DNA of 64,000 bases from Pleurocapsa sp. FMAR1 (GCF_963665995.1 NZ_OY762512.1:3348001-3412000); one strand, 5' to 3'; counted from the stretch's first letter, positions 36,279-45,318 are shown. A program made the numbers and translations. The notes: generated by a model not told the origin, from the letters alone.

Positions 36279-36881
36279 GTGGCAAATCCTAATAATCCCG
36301 AACTCGAACCCCTTAGCCGTACCCAGATCTTAGTTTTCATGGGTATTACTGCCATTATTTTGTTAGCAGTCGCTAAGATTTGGCAAAAGTTGGGATCAGT
36401 TCAAATGCTTTCGATCCAGTTTGATACTCAAGCTCTATTGTGGAGTTTAGGGCTGGCAATTAGCATTATTCTTACCAGTGGTCTAATTTACCGTTTGTGG
36501 CCAGGCTATCGTCGCAGTGCTGATATCTACTTAGAATTAGTAATTAAGCCCCTAGTGTGGACTGATTTAATTTGGCTAGGACTGTTGCCTGGACTGAGCG
36601 AAGAACTATTATTTCGGGGAGTGATGTTACCAGCTTTAGGTTTAAATGTGGCTGCGGTAGCTATCTCTAGTATTCTCTTTGGAGTCTTGCATTTAAGTGG
36701 CTCAGGACAATGGCCTTATGTAGTCTGGGCAACGATCATCGGTTTTGCATTGGGTTACTGCGCCTTAGTTACAGGAAATTTAGCTGTACCTGTAGTTGCT
36801 CATATCATTACCAATTTAATTTCTAGCTCATTGTGGAAAGCTAACCATTGGCAAAAAGAGCCGATTGACTCTGATAATTAA
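36279..36881 (+). CDS. CPBP-family intramembrane glutamic protease
   Basis: A 200-residue membrane protein with about six hydrophobic segments. The CPBP (Rce1-like) motifs are visible: LSEELLFRGV (EExxxR) near 107, FGVLHLSG (FxxxH) near 132, and HIITNLISSSLW (HxxxN/S) near 173. Family members cleave within membranes, process peptides, or act in bacteriocin self-immunity; the specific role here is unknown. The start is GTG 36279, 6 bp after the DUF3326 stop. Confidence 0.85.
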   Translation: MANPNNPELEPLSRTQILVFMGITAIILLAVAKIWQKLGSVQMLSIQFDTQALLWSLGLAISIILTSGLIYRLWPGYRRSADIYLELVIKPLVWTDLIWLGLLPGLSEELLFRGVMLPALGLNVAAVAISSILFGVLHLSGSGQWPYVVWATIIGFALGYCALVTGNLAVPVVAHIITNLISSSLWKANHWQKEPIDSDN

Positions 36882-36967
36882 GTTAGGTAGGCTTGGTTGC
36901 ATGAATTGTCATTTGCTATGCCTTCGTGACAAGTTAAGAGAGTGTGCTGTTTGTCAACACAGCGATT

Positions 36968-36996
36968 AGAGATGCTTTCTAACCGAAAGCATCTCT
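36968..36996. repeat. 12-bp-stem hairpin downstream of the CPBP gene
   Basis: AGAGATGCTTTC, loop TAACC, GAAAGCATCTCT. It could terminate the DUF3326-CPBP transcript, but no uridine run follows (next bases CGCCGTC), so a dispersed palindromic repeat is as likely. Confidence 0.5.
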
Positions 36997-37240
36997 CGCC
37001 GTCAATCGGTTTTAAGCTATAAGCTTTATGCTGTCTTGTCGAGCATTACATGCGGACAAGTCCTTTGTTTGCGCAGTAGCGGCGACGCGGGCAGATGCGG
37101 CTAAAGCCTTAGATGCGGACAAGTTCTTTCTCGACGCTATTAGCTATTAGCTTTAGAAAAGTGTTTACTAACTAACGTTACGCAGAATAGCCAAAAATCA
37201 ATACTTTCATCAAGCGCAGGTCAGCAGAAAAGTAAAATTT

Positions 37241-37275
37241 ACTACCCACTACCCACTACCCACTACCCACTACCT
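37241..37275. repeat. Heptanucleotide tandem repeat (ACTACCC, 5 units)
   Basis: Four exact ACTACCC units and one ACTACCT. This is the STRR type of repeat known from cyanobacteria (tandem 7-mers in intergenic DNA). Confidence 0.8.
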
Positions 37276-37380
37276 ACTTTTCACAGATTAATTAGTGCGT
37301 AACATCAGTTACTAATAAATAAAACACCATCTTTGCTTTTAACTGTTAGCTTTTAAAAGCATCTTGATCGCAAATTATAA

Positions 37381-38412
37381 ATGAACAGTTTATTTTCTCC
37401 ACCTTGGTTACTCAACAACGGGCTGTCAATGACCTTGTATACTGCCCTGCACTCTAGTAAAATCTGGTCTCAAACTTTAGCAGAATCTCAGCCTGAGTAC
37501 CAAAAAGTGCAATTTACTAGGGGAGAAGTCCCTCTTTTTGCCTGGGTAGCAATTCCTAATAATCCACAAGGAACAATTGTTGGGACTTATGGCATAACTG
37601 GAACTTTAGATAATCAGTGGTTTCTACAGATAATAGGCAGAAAAGCCTATGCTCAAAATTATGCTGTAGTTTTGTTTGATTGGCGCGCTCATGGAGAATC
37701 AGCTAAGTTATCTCCTGCACTTACTTCGGATGGCATTAATGAAGGAAAAGACTTTGTAAGTGTTGCTGCCGAGAGTAAAGCAATGGGTTGTCCTGCGCCA
37801 TTTTGGTTTACGGGCTATTCTTTGGGAGGACAGTTGGCTTTGTGGGGAATTTATTATTCTCAATTTATAGAGGTAAACGGCTTAAGTGCTTCTGATGTGG
37901 CAGGAGGAGCAGTTATTTGCCCGAATTTAGATTCTAATCGCTCCTTACCTTACCTAATGAAGCATCCAACTGGTAAATATATTGAAAAGGCGATCTCCAA
38001 GGAACTAAAAAAGCTGGCTCTTAAGCTTCATTCTTATCATCCTGAGAAGATTGATTTGGCAGCAATTGAACGAGCCAATACTATCTGGGGATTTGACCAT
38101 GAATTAGTAATTCCTCGCTTGGGGTTTGCTTCAGTAGAAGAATACTTTAGTGCTAGTAGTCCGTTGCGAATTTTGCCTAAAATCAATAAGCCAACCTTGA
38201 TTCTTTATGCAGCAGATGATCCAATGTTTGCGCCTGAAGTTATTGACGATCTAAAAGAGGTTTGTCAGCATAATCAAGCATTAGATTTATGGCTCACCAA
38301 ATTTGGAGGACACGTAGGCTATATCAGTAGTTTAACCTGTCAACAAGCCAATGGCGATCGCGATTGTTGGTGGGCATGGAATCGGATTTTAGACTGGTGG
38401 AGAAGTCATTAG
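37381..38412 (+). CDS. Alpha/beta-hydrolase fold protein (YheT-like)
   Basis: A 343-residue esterase/lipase-like protein. The oxyanion-side block YGITGTLDNQW, the FDWRAHGESAKL turn, the nucleophile elbow GYSLGGQLALW (serine near residue 145), an acid in YAADDPMFAPEVI near 285, and a histidine in KFGGHVGYI near 318 give a complete Ser-Asp-His triad. The overall pattern resembles YheT/EMB8-type hydrolases. Substrate unknown. Its N-terminus has no signal peptide, so it is likely cytoplasmic. Stands alone. Confidence 0.85.
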   Translation: MNSLFSPPWLLNNGLSMTLYTALHSSKIWSQTLAESQPEYQKVQFTRGEVPLFAWVAIPNNPQGTIVGTYGITGTLDNQWFLQIIGRKAYAQNYAVVLFDWRAHGESAKLSPALTSDGINEGKDFVSVAAESKAMGCPAPFWFTGYSLGGQLALWGIYYSQFIEVNGLSASDVAGGAVICPNLDSNRSLPYLMKHPTGKYIEKAISKELKKLALKLHSYHPEKIDLAAIERANTIWGFDHELVIPRLGFASVEEYFSASSPLRILPKINKPTLILYAADDPMFAPEVIDDLKEVCQHNQALDLWLTKFGGHVGYISSLTCQQANGDRDCWWAWNRILDWWRSH

Positions 38413-38561
38413 ACATGAGTCATAAACCAAGATCACTAAAGGGTTTTTGGGGATCGGCTATACTTTATTATTGATAATAATCTCTTAAATGATCACTTAA
38501 TTGTGTATTATTGTTTCTAAATATAAATGCTTCTCGCTCAAATACTTTTATATTATTTTTT

Positions 38562-39269
38562 ATGCAGACTATTCTTTCTCCTAACTCTACTTTTACCTCC
38601 AGTAACAATAGAGTTTTACAGCAAAAATTACAGACAAAGCAGCCACTAAAAGTTATTGCTTTGGGAGATAGTCTGATTTATGGCTATGGAGATTATGTGG
38701 GAGGTGGCTGGGTAGAAAGGCTGCGTCGCCAGTGGATGTCTCCCCAGGGAGAAGGTCACGTATTATATAATTTAGGAGTAAGAGGCGATCGCACACAGCA
38801 AGTTGCCCAGCGTTTAGAACAAGAATTTAACTGTCGTGGAGAATTGCGTAATTGTGTTCCAGATTTAATTGTGCTTTCAGTTGGTCTCAACGATTCTGCT
38901 CGTCTGGGCAAGCCAAACGGAAAGCTTTACACTAATTTTGCAGATTTTAAGCGACAGATTGCCTATTTGCTTGATGTTTCTCAAAATCTTTGCCCTGTAT
39001 TGTTTATTGGTATGACTCCAGTTGATGAGGCAAAAATGCCCTTCATGGATTGTTTATACTACAATCACTTCGAGCAATATCGTTATAAAGAAGCAACTCT
39101 ACAGGCTTGTCAACAGCGAAATATTCCCTATCTAGATATCTTTGATATTTGGCTATCAAGGAAGACAAACTGGATCAACACTCAGCTTGGAGATGATGGT
39201 TTACATCCTAATGTAAATGGTTATCAAAACTTGTTTGCAGACATCATGGCATGGGGTTCAATTGAATAG
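38562..39269 (+). CDS. SGNH/GDSL-type esterase
   Basis: Block I IALGDSLIYGYGDYVGG places the nucleophile serine near residue 35. Block III is in LSVGLNDSAR, and block V DDGLHPNVNGYQN near the C-terminus supplies Asp and His. The family cleaves acyl or acetyl esters of lipids or sugars. I use ATG 38562 (MQTILSPNS); the longer frame begins at a TTG at 38511 and adds 17 unlikely residues. No signal peptide. Possibly cotranscribed with the preceding hydrolase gene (about 150 bp apart). Confidence 0.88.
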   Translation: MQTILSPNSTFTSSNNRVLQQKLQTKQPLKVIALGDSLIYGYGDYVGGGWVERLRRQWMSPQGEGHVLYNLGVRGDRTQQVAQRLEQEFNCRGELRNCVPDLIVLSVGLNDSARLGKPNGKLYTNFADFKRQIAYLLDVSQNLCPVLFIGMTPVDEAKMPFMDCLYYNHFEQYRYKEATLQACQQRNIPYLDIFDIWLSRKTNWINTQLGDDGLHPNVNGYQNLFADIMAWGSIE

Positions 39270-39331
39270 TTTCATAATCTAAAAACTTATAGATACACTT
39301 AAGAAAAGGTTTTATACTAGTTTTAAATTCT

Positions 39332-39380
39332 TGACCTCTGACCTCTAACCTCTGACCTCTGACCTCTGACCTCTGACCTC
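39332..39380. repeat. Heptanucleotide tandem repeat (TGACCTC, 7 units)
   Basis: Seven consecutive 7-mers, six exact TGACCTC and one TAACCTC, between the tail-to-tail SGNH esterase and TPR-GNAT genes. Confidence 0.9.
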
Positions 39381-39415
39381 ATTCTCAATCAATATTTCTG
39401 ATTCGTGCCAGAGGT

Positions 39416-40675
39416 CTATTTATCTTTTGCAAGCTGAGGATTCCATAACATCCACTGTAAATTAGCAGGTTGAGCAACAAATCCTAATTGATGATAAAAA
39501 TCGACAATGTGAGGACTGGCAAATAAAGTAATGTCTTTAATTTTCCTTTGATGCAGCAGCTTAATTAAGCTTTGAACAGTCTTTTTGCCTATGCCTTGTC
39601 CTTGAAAGTTGGGATGAGTTACTATATCTAGCAATGTTGCCTGAAACACTTCATCAGAAACGGCTCTAGCAAATCCAATTAATTGTCGTCTGTCATCAAC
39701 AAGATGCCAAGCGCAGACATAACAAAAGCTGTTGGCGATCGCTTGTTCTACCTTGTCTAAAGGACGGCGTGACCAGCCTACAGCAACGCATAAGTCTTCT
39801 AGCTGATTTGGCTGAATTAGGCAATTAGCTTGAAAGATAACTCGACCCGCAATCGAATTATTTTCAGGTTTATGAGTGGCAGGAGTTGTGTATCTTGTAA
39901 CTAATTCGCTTTCTAGGTTGCTTTGATTAGAGGCAATTTTTTGTTCTAATTGGTTTTGCCGTAGAAGCAATTGAGCAAGCTGCTGTAAAACCTCAGTCTG
40001 ATTTGGCTGAATTTCCAAAATCATATAGTAAGCAATAATTGCGCCAACAGTTTGATGTTCGGTGGCTAAAGCATTTGCCAGATTAAGCAATTCTTGGGGC
40101 TTTGTCTTGAAAGCATTAAAAACCGAATTATGTCCGCAAGACTTTATTAGGTAACGATAATCTTGAATTGATTGCTCTAAACTATCTCTTTGTTTAAATG
40201 CTGTGCCTAATTTTTGATAAACAAGCTGATGTTGTGGATCGAGTTGAATAGCCTGAAGATAATTAGCGATCGCTTTATCCCATTGTTCTAACTTGCTCAA
40301 TACATCTGCCAAATTATACCAAGACCAAAAGAAACTAGGGTCAAGTTCTACTGCATGGCTATAAGCCTCAACCGCCTCTTGCCATTGCTGAAGCTCACTG
40401 AAGGCATCTCCTAAATTATGCCAAGACCAAAAGAAACTAGAATCAAGTTCTACTGCACGATTATAAGCCTCAACCGCTTTTTCCCACTGCTGAAGCTTAC
40501 TTAAGGCATCTCCTAAATGATGATAAGACCAGAAAAAACTAGGGTCAAGTTCAATTGCTCGTTGAAAAGCTATGCTTGCTGCTTGCCACTGCTGTTGTGT
40601 TTTATAAGTATCAGCTAACTCGTATATTTCCAACCAATTTTGCTTAATTGCAATCGCCTTTAATTCTGCGGTCAT
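39416..40675 (-). CDS. TPR repeats fused to a GNAT acetyltransferase
   Basis: A 419-residue two-part protein. The first ~165 residues hold tandem 34-residue TPR units, three nearly identical around AVELDPSFFWSW...LGDA. The matching DNA blocks are spaced 102 bp apart (around 40322, 40424 and 40526). A looser helical linker runs to ~275. Residues ~285-419 form a GNAT domain with HPNFQGQGIGKKTVQSLI (acetyl-CoA loop) and DFYHQLGFVAQP. TPRs probably dock a partner that is acetylated. The fusion is uncommon in my experience. The repeats have recently been homogenised. Confidence 0.8.
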   Translation of the reverse strand: MTAELKAIAIKQNWLEIYELADTYKTQQQWQAASIAFQRAIELDPSFFWSYHHLGDALSKLQQWEKAVEAYNRAVELDSSFFWSWHNLGDAFSELQQWQEAVEAYSHAVELDPSFFWSWYNLADVLSKLEQWDKAIANYLQAIQLDPQHQLVYQKLGTAFKQRDSLEQSIQDYRYLIKSCGHNSVFNAFKTKPQELLNLANALATEHQTVGAIIAYYMILEIQPNQTEVLQQLAQLLLRQNQLEQKIASNQSNLESELVTRYTTPATHKPENNSIAGRVIFQANCLIQPNQLEDLCVAVGWSRRPLDKVEQAIANSFCYVCAWHLVDDRRQLIGFARAVSDEVFQATLLDIVTHPNFQGQGIGKKTVQSLIKLLHQRKIKDITLFASPHIVDFYHQLGFVAQPANLQWMLWNPQLAKDK

Positions 40676-40741
40676 TATGATGATTACTAATTACTTGGTG
40701 GGCATTAAGTAGGCAGGAAACAATAAACCTTGGTATAGATT

Positions 40742-40782
40742 GACTAGGGAACTAGGGGACTATAGGGGACTGGGGGACTAGG
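40742..40782. repeat. G-rich degenerate tandem repeat
   Basis: Irregular units around GGGACTA (GACTAGGG, AACTAGGG, GACTATAGG, GGACTGGG, GGACTAGG). It could form G-rich secondary structure; it is less regular than the 7-mer repeats elsewhere in the window. Confidence 0.5.
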
Positions 40783-40886
40783 AGAATTCTATTTTCAGTT
40801 TAATTATGTCGCTTTACTTAATCAATTGTATTTTTATGATGAACAGAATTTTGTATTATGCCCAGCCTACCAATACTAATTACTGA

Positions 40887-42488
40887 TTAAGTTTTCACTG
40901 GTAATTTACTTTCGGCGATCGCGGCAATTAATTCTACATCAAATTCTTCTTCAAAGAGTTCTTTTTTGTAGCTCAAGTTCCATAATTCAAGCTTGCATTT
41001 ATCTCCTATTTCTACTGGCTCAATTTGGAAATCGAGAGAGTGATTGTGCTTATCATATTGACAGTTTACTTCCGCGATCGCGCCTTTATTTCGGCGTTCT
41101 AAAGCTACTGCCAGTCTAAGAATAGCACTCAACTGTCTTACCATTAGCTGATAATGTTTATCTGGCAAACTGTTATATGGTTCATGTTTTTTCTTGGGCT
41201 TACTTTTGCGATGGTAGCGGGCAATACTCGCAATTAACTCTAATTCTAATTCAGTAAAACCTAGCAATTCGGCGTTACGAATTAGATAATAAGAATGCTT
41301 GTGATGAGATGAATGACTAATGTATATTCCACAGTTGTGCAAAATTGCTGCTGACCACAATAATTCTCTTTCTGCTACATCCCAAGAATGTAATTTATCT
41401 TTTAGCTGGTCAAAGATACTCAAGGCAAAATACGCTACTCTCTCGCCGTAATCTAAATCTACATGATACTTTTGGGCAATTTTTAAAACATTGCGCTTTT
41501 TAACTTCGTTTTGATAACGTAATCGACTGTTGATCAAGCCACGAGTTAACATCCAATCAACAATCATGCCTTCTCGCAATGCCCGTTCACAAATCACGAT
41601 TGATTCTAGCTTGAGCATAGTCATCGCCTCAAGCAGAATAACCGCACCTGGGATGATAATTTCGGCTCGTTTTTCTGAAAGTCCTGATACATCTAGTCTT
41701 TCTTTAAAGCTCATTTTTGCCAGCTTCTTGACAATTTTTTCAATATCCTTACGACTGACTTCATAACCGTTGAGGGGGTCGGGAACATAACCCAACTCGT
41801 CTTTGGCATGAATCGCTGCAATAGTTTCAATGGTGCCAGATGTCCCAATTGTTCGAGGTACTTCATTTAGCTGTAAATTGCGCCAAATTTCATCTACAGG
41901 ACGCTCTAGCATCCCTTTGACATAGGCTCTCAAAACCTTTAATTCGCTATCGCTAATGGGATCTGTAGTCACAAATTCTTTAGCTAAACGTACCGCACCG
42001 ATTTTGGTACTGCTCAAAAAGCGCGGTTCATGAATATCTGCTAATACTAGTTCGGTCGAACCACCACCAATATCAATAATAATGTGAGGCTGATCGTTAA
42101 AGTCCATTCCTGATAGGACTCCCAGGTAAATTCGCCGAGCTTCTTCCTGACCAGAAATTAGATTGACCACAATACCTAATTCCGATTCAATTTGACGCAA
42201 AAAAGCTTCACCGTTAGGTGCTTCTCTAGTTGCACTGGTTGCCACAGCAATAATTTGACTGGCTTCTAAGCTATTGGCTAAGTCTCTACAGCGTCTTAGA
42301 GTGTCAAGCGAACGTTGAATTGCTTCTGGAGTTAACTTACCTGTTGTCGGGTCGCGATCGCCTAATCTTACCGTATCTTTTTCTTTGGCAATAACTGTAA
42401 AGGATGGTAGAGAAGGCTCTATTTCAACAATTACCATGTGAATTGAGTTAGTGCCGATATCGATCGCTGCAATAATCTGTTGGTTCAT
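40887..42488 (-). CDS. Ppx/GppA exopolyphosphatase or pppGpp phosphatase
   Basis: A 533-residue member of the actin-fold Ppx/GppA family, which removes phosphate from polyphosphate or pppGpp. The N-terminal phosphate loops IDIGTNSIHMV near 9-19 and DIGGGSTELV near 142-151 are visible, with TIGTSGTIETIAAIH near 213. A C-terminal HD-like helical domain with LWSAAILHNCGIYISH (about 372-388) follows. The length matches the long two-domain form. Whether it prefers polyP or pppGpp cannot be decided from sequence. Confidence 0.92.
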   Translation of the reverse strand: MNQQIIAAIDIGTNSIHMVIVEIEPSLPSFTVIAKEKDTVRLGDRDPTTGKLTPEAIQRSLDTLRRCRDLANSLEASQIIAVATSATREAPNGEAFLRQIESELGIVVNLISGQEEARRIYLGVLSGMDFNDQPHIIIDIGGGSTELVLADIHEPRFLSSTKIGAVRLAKEFVTTDPISDSELKVLRAYVKGMLERPVDEIWRNLQLNEVPRTIGTSGTIETIAAIHAKDELGYVPDPLNGYEVSRKDIEKIVKKLAKMSFKERLDVSGLSEKRAEIIIPGAVILLEAMTMLKLESIVICERALREGMIVDWMLTRGLINSRLRYQNEVKKRNVLKIAQKYHVDLDYGERVAYFALSIFDQLKDKLHSWDVAERELLWSAAILHNCGIYISHSSHHKHSYYLIRNAELLGFTELELELIASIARYHRKSKPKKKHEPYNSLPDKHYQLMVRQLSAILRLAVALERRNKGAIAEVNCQYDKHNHSLDFQIEPVEIGDKCKLELWNLSYKKELFEEEFDVELIAAIAESKLPVKT

Positions 42489-42698
42489 GGTAGCTGCGTT
42501 TGCTTTAAACTCGCTTTGAGAGACGATTTATAGATAAAATTAGTTTATGAAACCTCTTAACAAAACGATAATTATTTTCTATCAAATTATTAAGATATTC
42601 TTATAATCTCATGGATTTTGCGAACAAGATATAAATACACTTAATTTTTTTAAATATTTATCTATTTATCTAAAAAGCAGCTAACAACTAATTACCAA

Positions 42699-43229
42699 TT
42701 ACGACCAAGTTACCTTCGCTTCTAAAGACTTGAGATATTCCGTATTTACCTTAGACTCTCTAATAAGGGCAATTTTACCAGTACGGGCAATTTCCCGTAT
42801 GCCAAACTTGTTTAGCATTTGAATAATGGCGACTATCTTGCCAGGATCGCCCACCACTTCAATGGTTAGAGCCTCTTCTGAAAGATCGACAATACGAGCG
42901 CGGAAAATTTGAGCCAACTGAATAACTTCTGCCCGATTAGATGCAGTGGCGTTGACTTTAATTAACATTAATTCTCGTTCGACGCTAGGCTGTTGGCTAA
43001 TATCCTGTACCTTAAGTACGCTAATTAACTTGTAAAGTTGTTTTATTAGCTGCTCGATAATTTGTTCATCTCCAGGCACAACCATAGTAATACGAGAAAC
43101 ACCTAGCTGTTCGGCAGGTCCTACTGCCAGACTTTCAATATTAAAACCACGACGGGCAAATAATCCTGAAATGCGGGTCAAAACTCCCGCTTCGTCTTCT
43201 ACTAAGACAGAAATGGTGTGCTTTATCAT
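42699..43229 (-). CDS. ilvH: Acetolactate synthase small (regulatory) subunit
   Basis: Regulatory subunit of the first common enzyme of branched-chain amino acid synthesis; it gives valine feedback inhibition. The ACT domain begins at [34 protein letters not shown], continues with TMVVPGDE, and the C-terminal ALS_ss domain follows. The 176 residues are typical of the cyanobacterial form. The catalytic subunit ilvB is not in the window, as is usual in this phylum. Confidence 0.95.
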   Translation of the reverse strand: MIKHTISVLVEDEAGVLTRISGLFARRGFNIESLAVGPAEQLGVSRITMVVPGDEQIIEQLIKQLYKLISVLKVQDISQQPSVERELMLIKVNATASNRAEVIQLAQIFRARIVDLSEEALTIEVVGDPGKIVAIIQMLNKFGIREIARTGKIALIRESKVNTEYLKSLEAKVTWS

Positions 43230-43326
43230 AGCTGAAATATTAGTCGGTTTTTATTGGGTTGATTTTCTATCATAAATTAAATTGGTTATCTAGATTAGGG
43301 TAGTACAGCTTCGCTTAAGAAAGAAT

Positions 43327-43521
43327 TTATAAAGTGAAACTTAAGAAGCGAGGCAGACACAGCATAAATTTAACCATAGCACTGTAAATTGAATCCTTTC
43401 TAACTTCACGAATGAACTTATAATCAACTACTAAACGCCGACCAAAAAACCAGCCGAAGGTACGCTTGACTACCCAACGTCAAAATAAGAATTGAAAACC
43501 CGATTCGGTTCGTTCTCCAAT
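43327..43521 (-). pseudogene. C-terminal remnant of an IS5-family transposase
   Basis: Directly after the stop of the ureohydrolase gene, the minus strand reads ESGFQFLF, then an in-frame TGA, then RWVVKRTFGWFFGRR, LVVDYKFIREVRKDSIYSAM, VKFMLCLPRFL and a stop. This is the C-terminal end of IS5/IS427-type DDE transposases (GFxxLPRRWVVERTFGW ... SEAMIYLAMIRLMLRRL). The N-terminal and catalytic parts are gone, so it is inactive. It marks an old insertion at the left border of the ureohydrolase-creatininase cluster. Confidence 0.75.
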
Positions 43522-44490
43522 TTAATGTTTTAACTTTGGGCTAAGAGACAGCAAATTGATCAGTTCGTAGGTGATAGTCGCAGCCGCCAGGGAGGTAATT
43601 TCAGCATGGTCATAAGCGGGAGCTACTTCTACAACGTCAGCAGAAATTACAGATAGACCAGCAAGCCCTCGTAGCACCCCCAACAGTTCGCGGCTGGTCA
43701 TTCCAGCAAGTTCGGGTGTCCCTGTACCAGGAGCATGGGCTGGGTCGAGGACATCGATATCAATGGATAAATAAAGTGGGCGATCGCCTACTCGTTCTCG
43801 AATTCGTTCAACAACGCCAGTGATGCCAATGGTTTCAAACTCATCGCAATGGACAATTCTAAAACCTAGTTCCTCATCATTAGATAAATCGTGACGGCTA
43901 TAAAGCGGACCGCGAATTCCTACGTGCATTGAGGCACTATCTAGAAACAAGCCAGCCTCGGCTGCTCTTCGGAAGGGAGTGCCGTGGGTATAGGGCGCAC
44001 CAAAATAGGTGTCCCAGGTATCGAGGTGGGCATCGAAGTGAACCAAAGCCACTGGCCCGTAACGTTGATTGACTGCCTTAAGCAGGGGATAGGCGATCGT
44101 ATGGTCGCCACCCAAACTAATTATTGCTCCAGTCTGTTGAAGCAGTTCTGTAGCCGCCGTTTCGATTTGCTCGATCGCCTGATTGATATTATAGGGATTG
44201 CAGGCAATATCTCCAGCATCGGCGACTTGTTGAACCATAAACGGCTCAACGTCATAGGCAGGATGATACTGCGTCCGCAAGTTTCTAGAGGCTTGGCGGA
44301 TTGCTTGGGGACCAAACCGCGCACCAGGACGAAAACTCGTACCAGCATCAAACGGAATGCCTACAATGCCTACATCACAGTGAGGAACATCTCGAAGTTC
44401 GGGCAGGCGAGCGAAGGTTGAAGCCCCCGCATAGCGAGGTGAGATCGTGCCATTAATCGGCTGAATGGGAATTAAGTCGGGATTTTGCAT
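43522..44490 (-). CDS. Ureohydrolase: guanidinobutyrase/agmatinase-like
   Basis: A 322-residue arginase-superfamily enzyme that cleaves urea from a guanidino compound with a bimetal centre. All metal ligands are present: GGDHT (His130), DAHLDTWD (Asp153, His155, Asp157), SIDIDVLDP (Asp244, Asp246). The start (GTISPRYAGASTFARLP), GTSFRPGARFGPQAIR and HGTPFRRA are closer in my memory to Pseudomonas guanidinobutyrase/guanidinopropionase than to classical SpeB. The substrate is therefore unproven: 4-guanidinobutyrate, guanidinopropionate, guanidinoacetate or agmatine. It ends at an IS5 scar and follows the creatininase gene by 27 bp, so both form an operon. Confidence 0.88.
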   Translation of the reverse strand: MQNPDLIPIQPINGTISPRYAGASTFARLPELRDVPHCDVGIVGIPFDAGTSFRPGARFGPQAIRQASRNLRTQYHPAYDVEPFMVQQVADAGDIACNPYNINQAIEQIETAATELLQQTGAIISLGGDHTIAYPLLKAVNQRYGPVALVHFDAHLDTWDTYFGAPYTHGTPFRRAAEAGLFLDSASMHVGIRGPLYSRHDLSNDEELGFRIVHCDEFETIGITGVVERIRERVGDRPLYLSIDIDVLDPAHAPGTGTPELAGMTSRELLGVLRGLAGLSVISADVVEVAPAYDHAEITSLAAATITYELINLLSLSPKLKH

Positions 44491-44517
44491 GATGCGATCG
44501 CTATAAAGGTAAAGTAT

Positions 44518-45318
44518 TTAGGCTTTGTGATTTAGTGCTACTGCGTTAGTAACCGAACCCTGAAATTCTTGCTTGAGTGCGGTGGCAATTCCCTTGGCGA
44601 TGTGGGCTGCCATGAGTGAACCTTTCTCAACGCTGGCAGATTTAGCCGAGGAGAGTACCCCCGACGCATGAACCCAATCCGAACACTGGGGAAACAGATC
44701 GTAGGGGGGAAATTCTGCTGCTGAAACGTCAGGAATCAGATCGAGTCTGACTAAGTTTGGGTGATAATACGCCATTAGCGAGGTTTCAATTACAGCAGCG
44801 TGTTCGAGAGCAAAACCAGGAAAGCCATCTGGAAACACCTTGGTAATAATATCTGGAGTGAGAAAATCCCAGTATTCCAAGCGCATGACGCGCATTGATG
44901 TATTGCCTACATCTCGTATTGCTAGCTCGATTCCTTCAGTAAGAAACCACTGATTTTCATAATGCCCATTAACTAAAACAATTTGGGTCGCCCCTTGGCG
45001 TGCCAATTCCCGCACGATATCTCGAATTAATTGGCTCAGGCTGTTGCCATCTAAACTGGTGGTGCCAGGAAAATTTTGTCCTCCGCCACATTTGGGCTGA
45101 GATTTATAGCCATAGCTAATAGTTGGTGCAACAATGCCGTTAATTTGTTCGGCAACGCTTTGAGCTACGGAAGTACTGAGTAATGCGTCGGTGCCTAATG
45201 GCAAATGGGGACCGTGTTGCTCTAATGCACCACAAGGCAGGAGCAAGATCTGATTTTCATCCTGTAGGCGTTGCTGGTATTCAATCCAACTTAATGAACC
45301 CATCATTAGTGGATGCAT
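44518..45318 (-). CDS. Creatininase (creatinine amidohydrolase)
   Basis: Reversibly opens creatinine to creatine. The 266-residue protein keeps every metal ligand described for the Pseudomonas enzyme with a one-residue shift: Glu33, His35, Asp44, His119 and Glu121 (in LEQHG, GTDALL, NGHYEN). It also shares the long block YGYKSQPKCGGGQNFPGTT, TSLDG, and LSSAKSASVEKG. Family members can instead act on other amides (FAPy deformylase, mycofactocin factors), but this level of match to true creatininase is unusual. Start M1, M5 or M6 are possible. Co-oriented with the ureohydrolase gene downstream. Confidence 0.88.
   Translation of the reverse strand: MHPLMMGSLSWIEYQQRLQDENQILLLPCGALEQHGPHLPLGTDALLSTSVAQSVAEQINGIVAPTISYGYKSQPKCGGGQNFPGTTSLDGNSLSQLIRDIVRELARQGATQIVLVNGHYENQWFLTEGIELAIRDVGNTSMRVMRLEYWDFLTPDIITKVFPDGFPGFALEHAAVIETSLMAYYHPNLVRLDLIPDVSAAEFPPYDLFPQCSDWVHASGVLSSAKSASVEKGSLMAAHIAKGIATALKQEFQGSVTNAVALNHKA

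Larger units (their letters stand above)
36882..37380. other. 500-bp repeat-rich gap
   Basis: No gene. It contains a 12-bp-stem hairpin (36968-36996), a 17-base direct repeat ATGCGGACAAGTYCTTT at 37050-37066 and 37113-37129 (63 bp apart), GC-rich mosaic sequence between them, and five ACTACCC heptamers at 37241-37275. It looks like a landing zone for dispersed repeats. Confidence 0.6.

Noticed and set aside
39332-39380. CRISPR-like array
   Set aside because: Units are contiguous 7-mers with no spacers and no cas genes; it is a simple tandem repeat.
43300-43380. Terminal inverted repeat of the IS5 scar (CTTCGCTTAAG versus CTTAAGAAGCGAG)
   Set aside because: The arms pair only with a three-base gap and the outer end cannot be defined, so I did not call an element boundary.
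43522-44490. Nickel-dependent guanidine hydrolase (Sll1077/GdmH type)
   Set aside because: The protein is 322 residues with a guanidinobutyrase-like start and lacks the N-terminal extension I recall for GdmH; no hypAB-like accessory genes are nearby.
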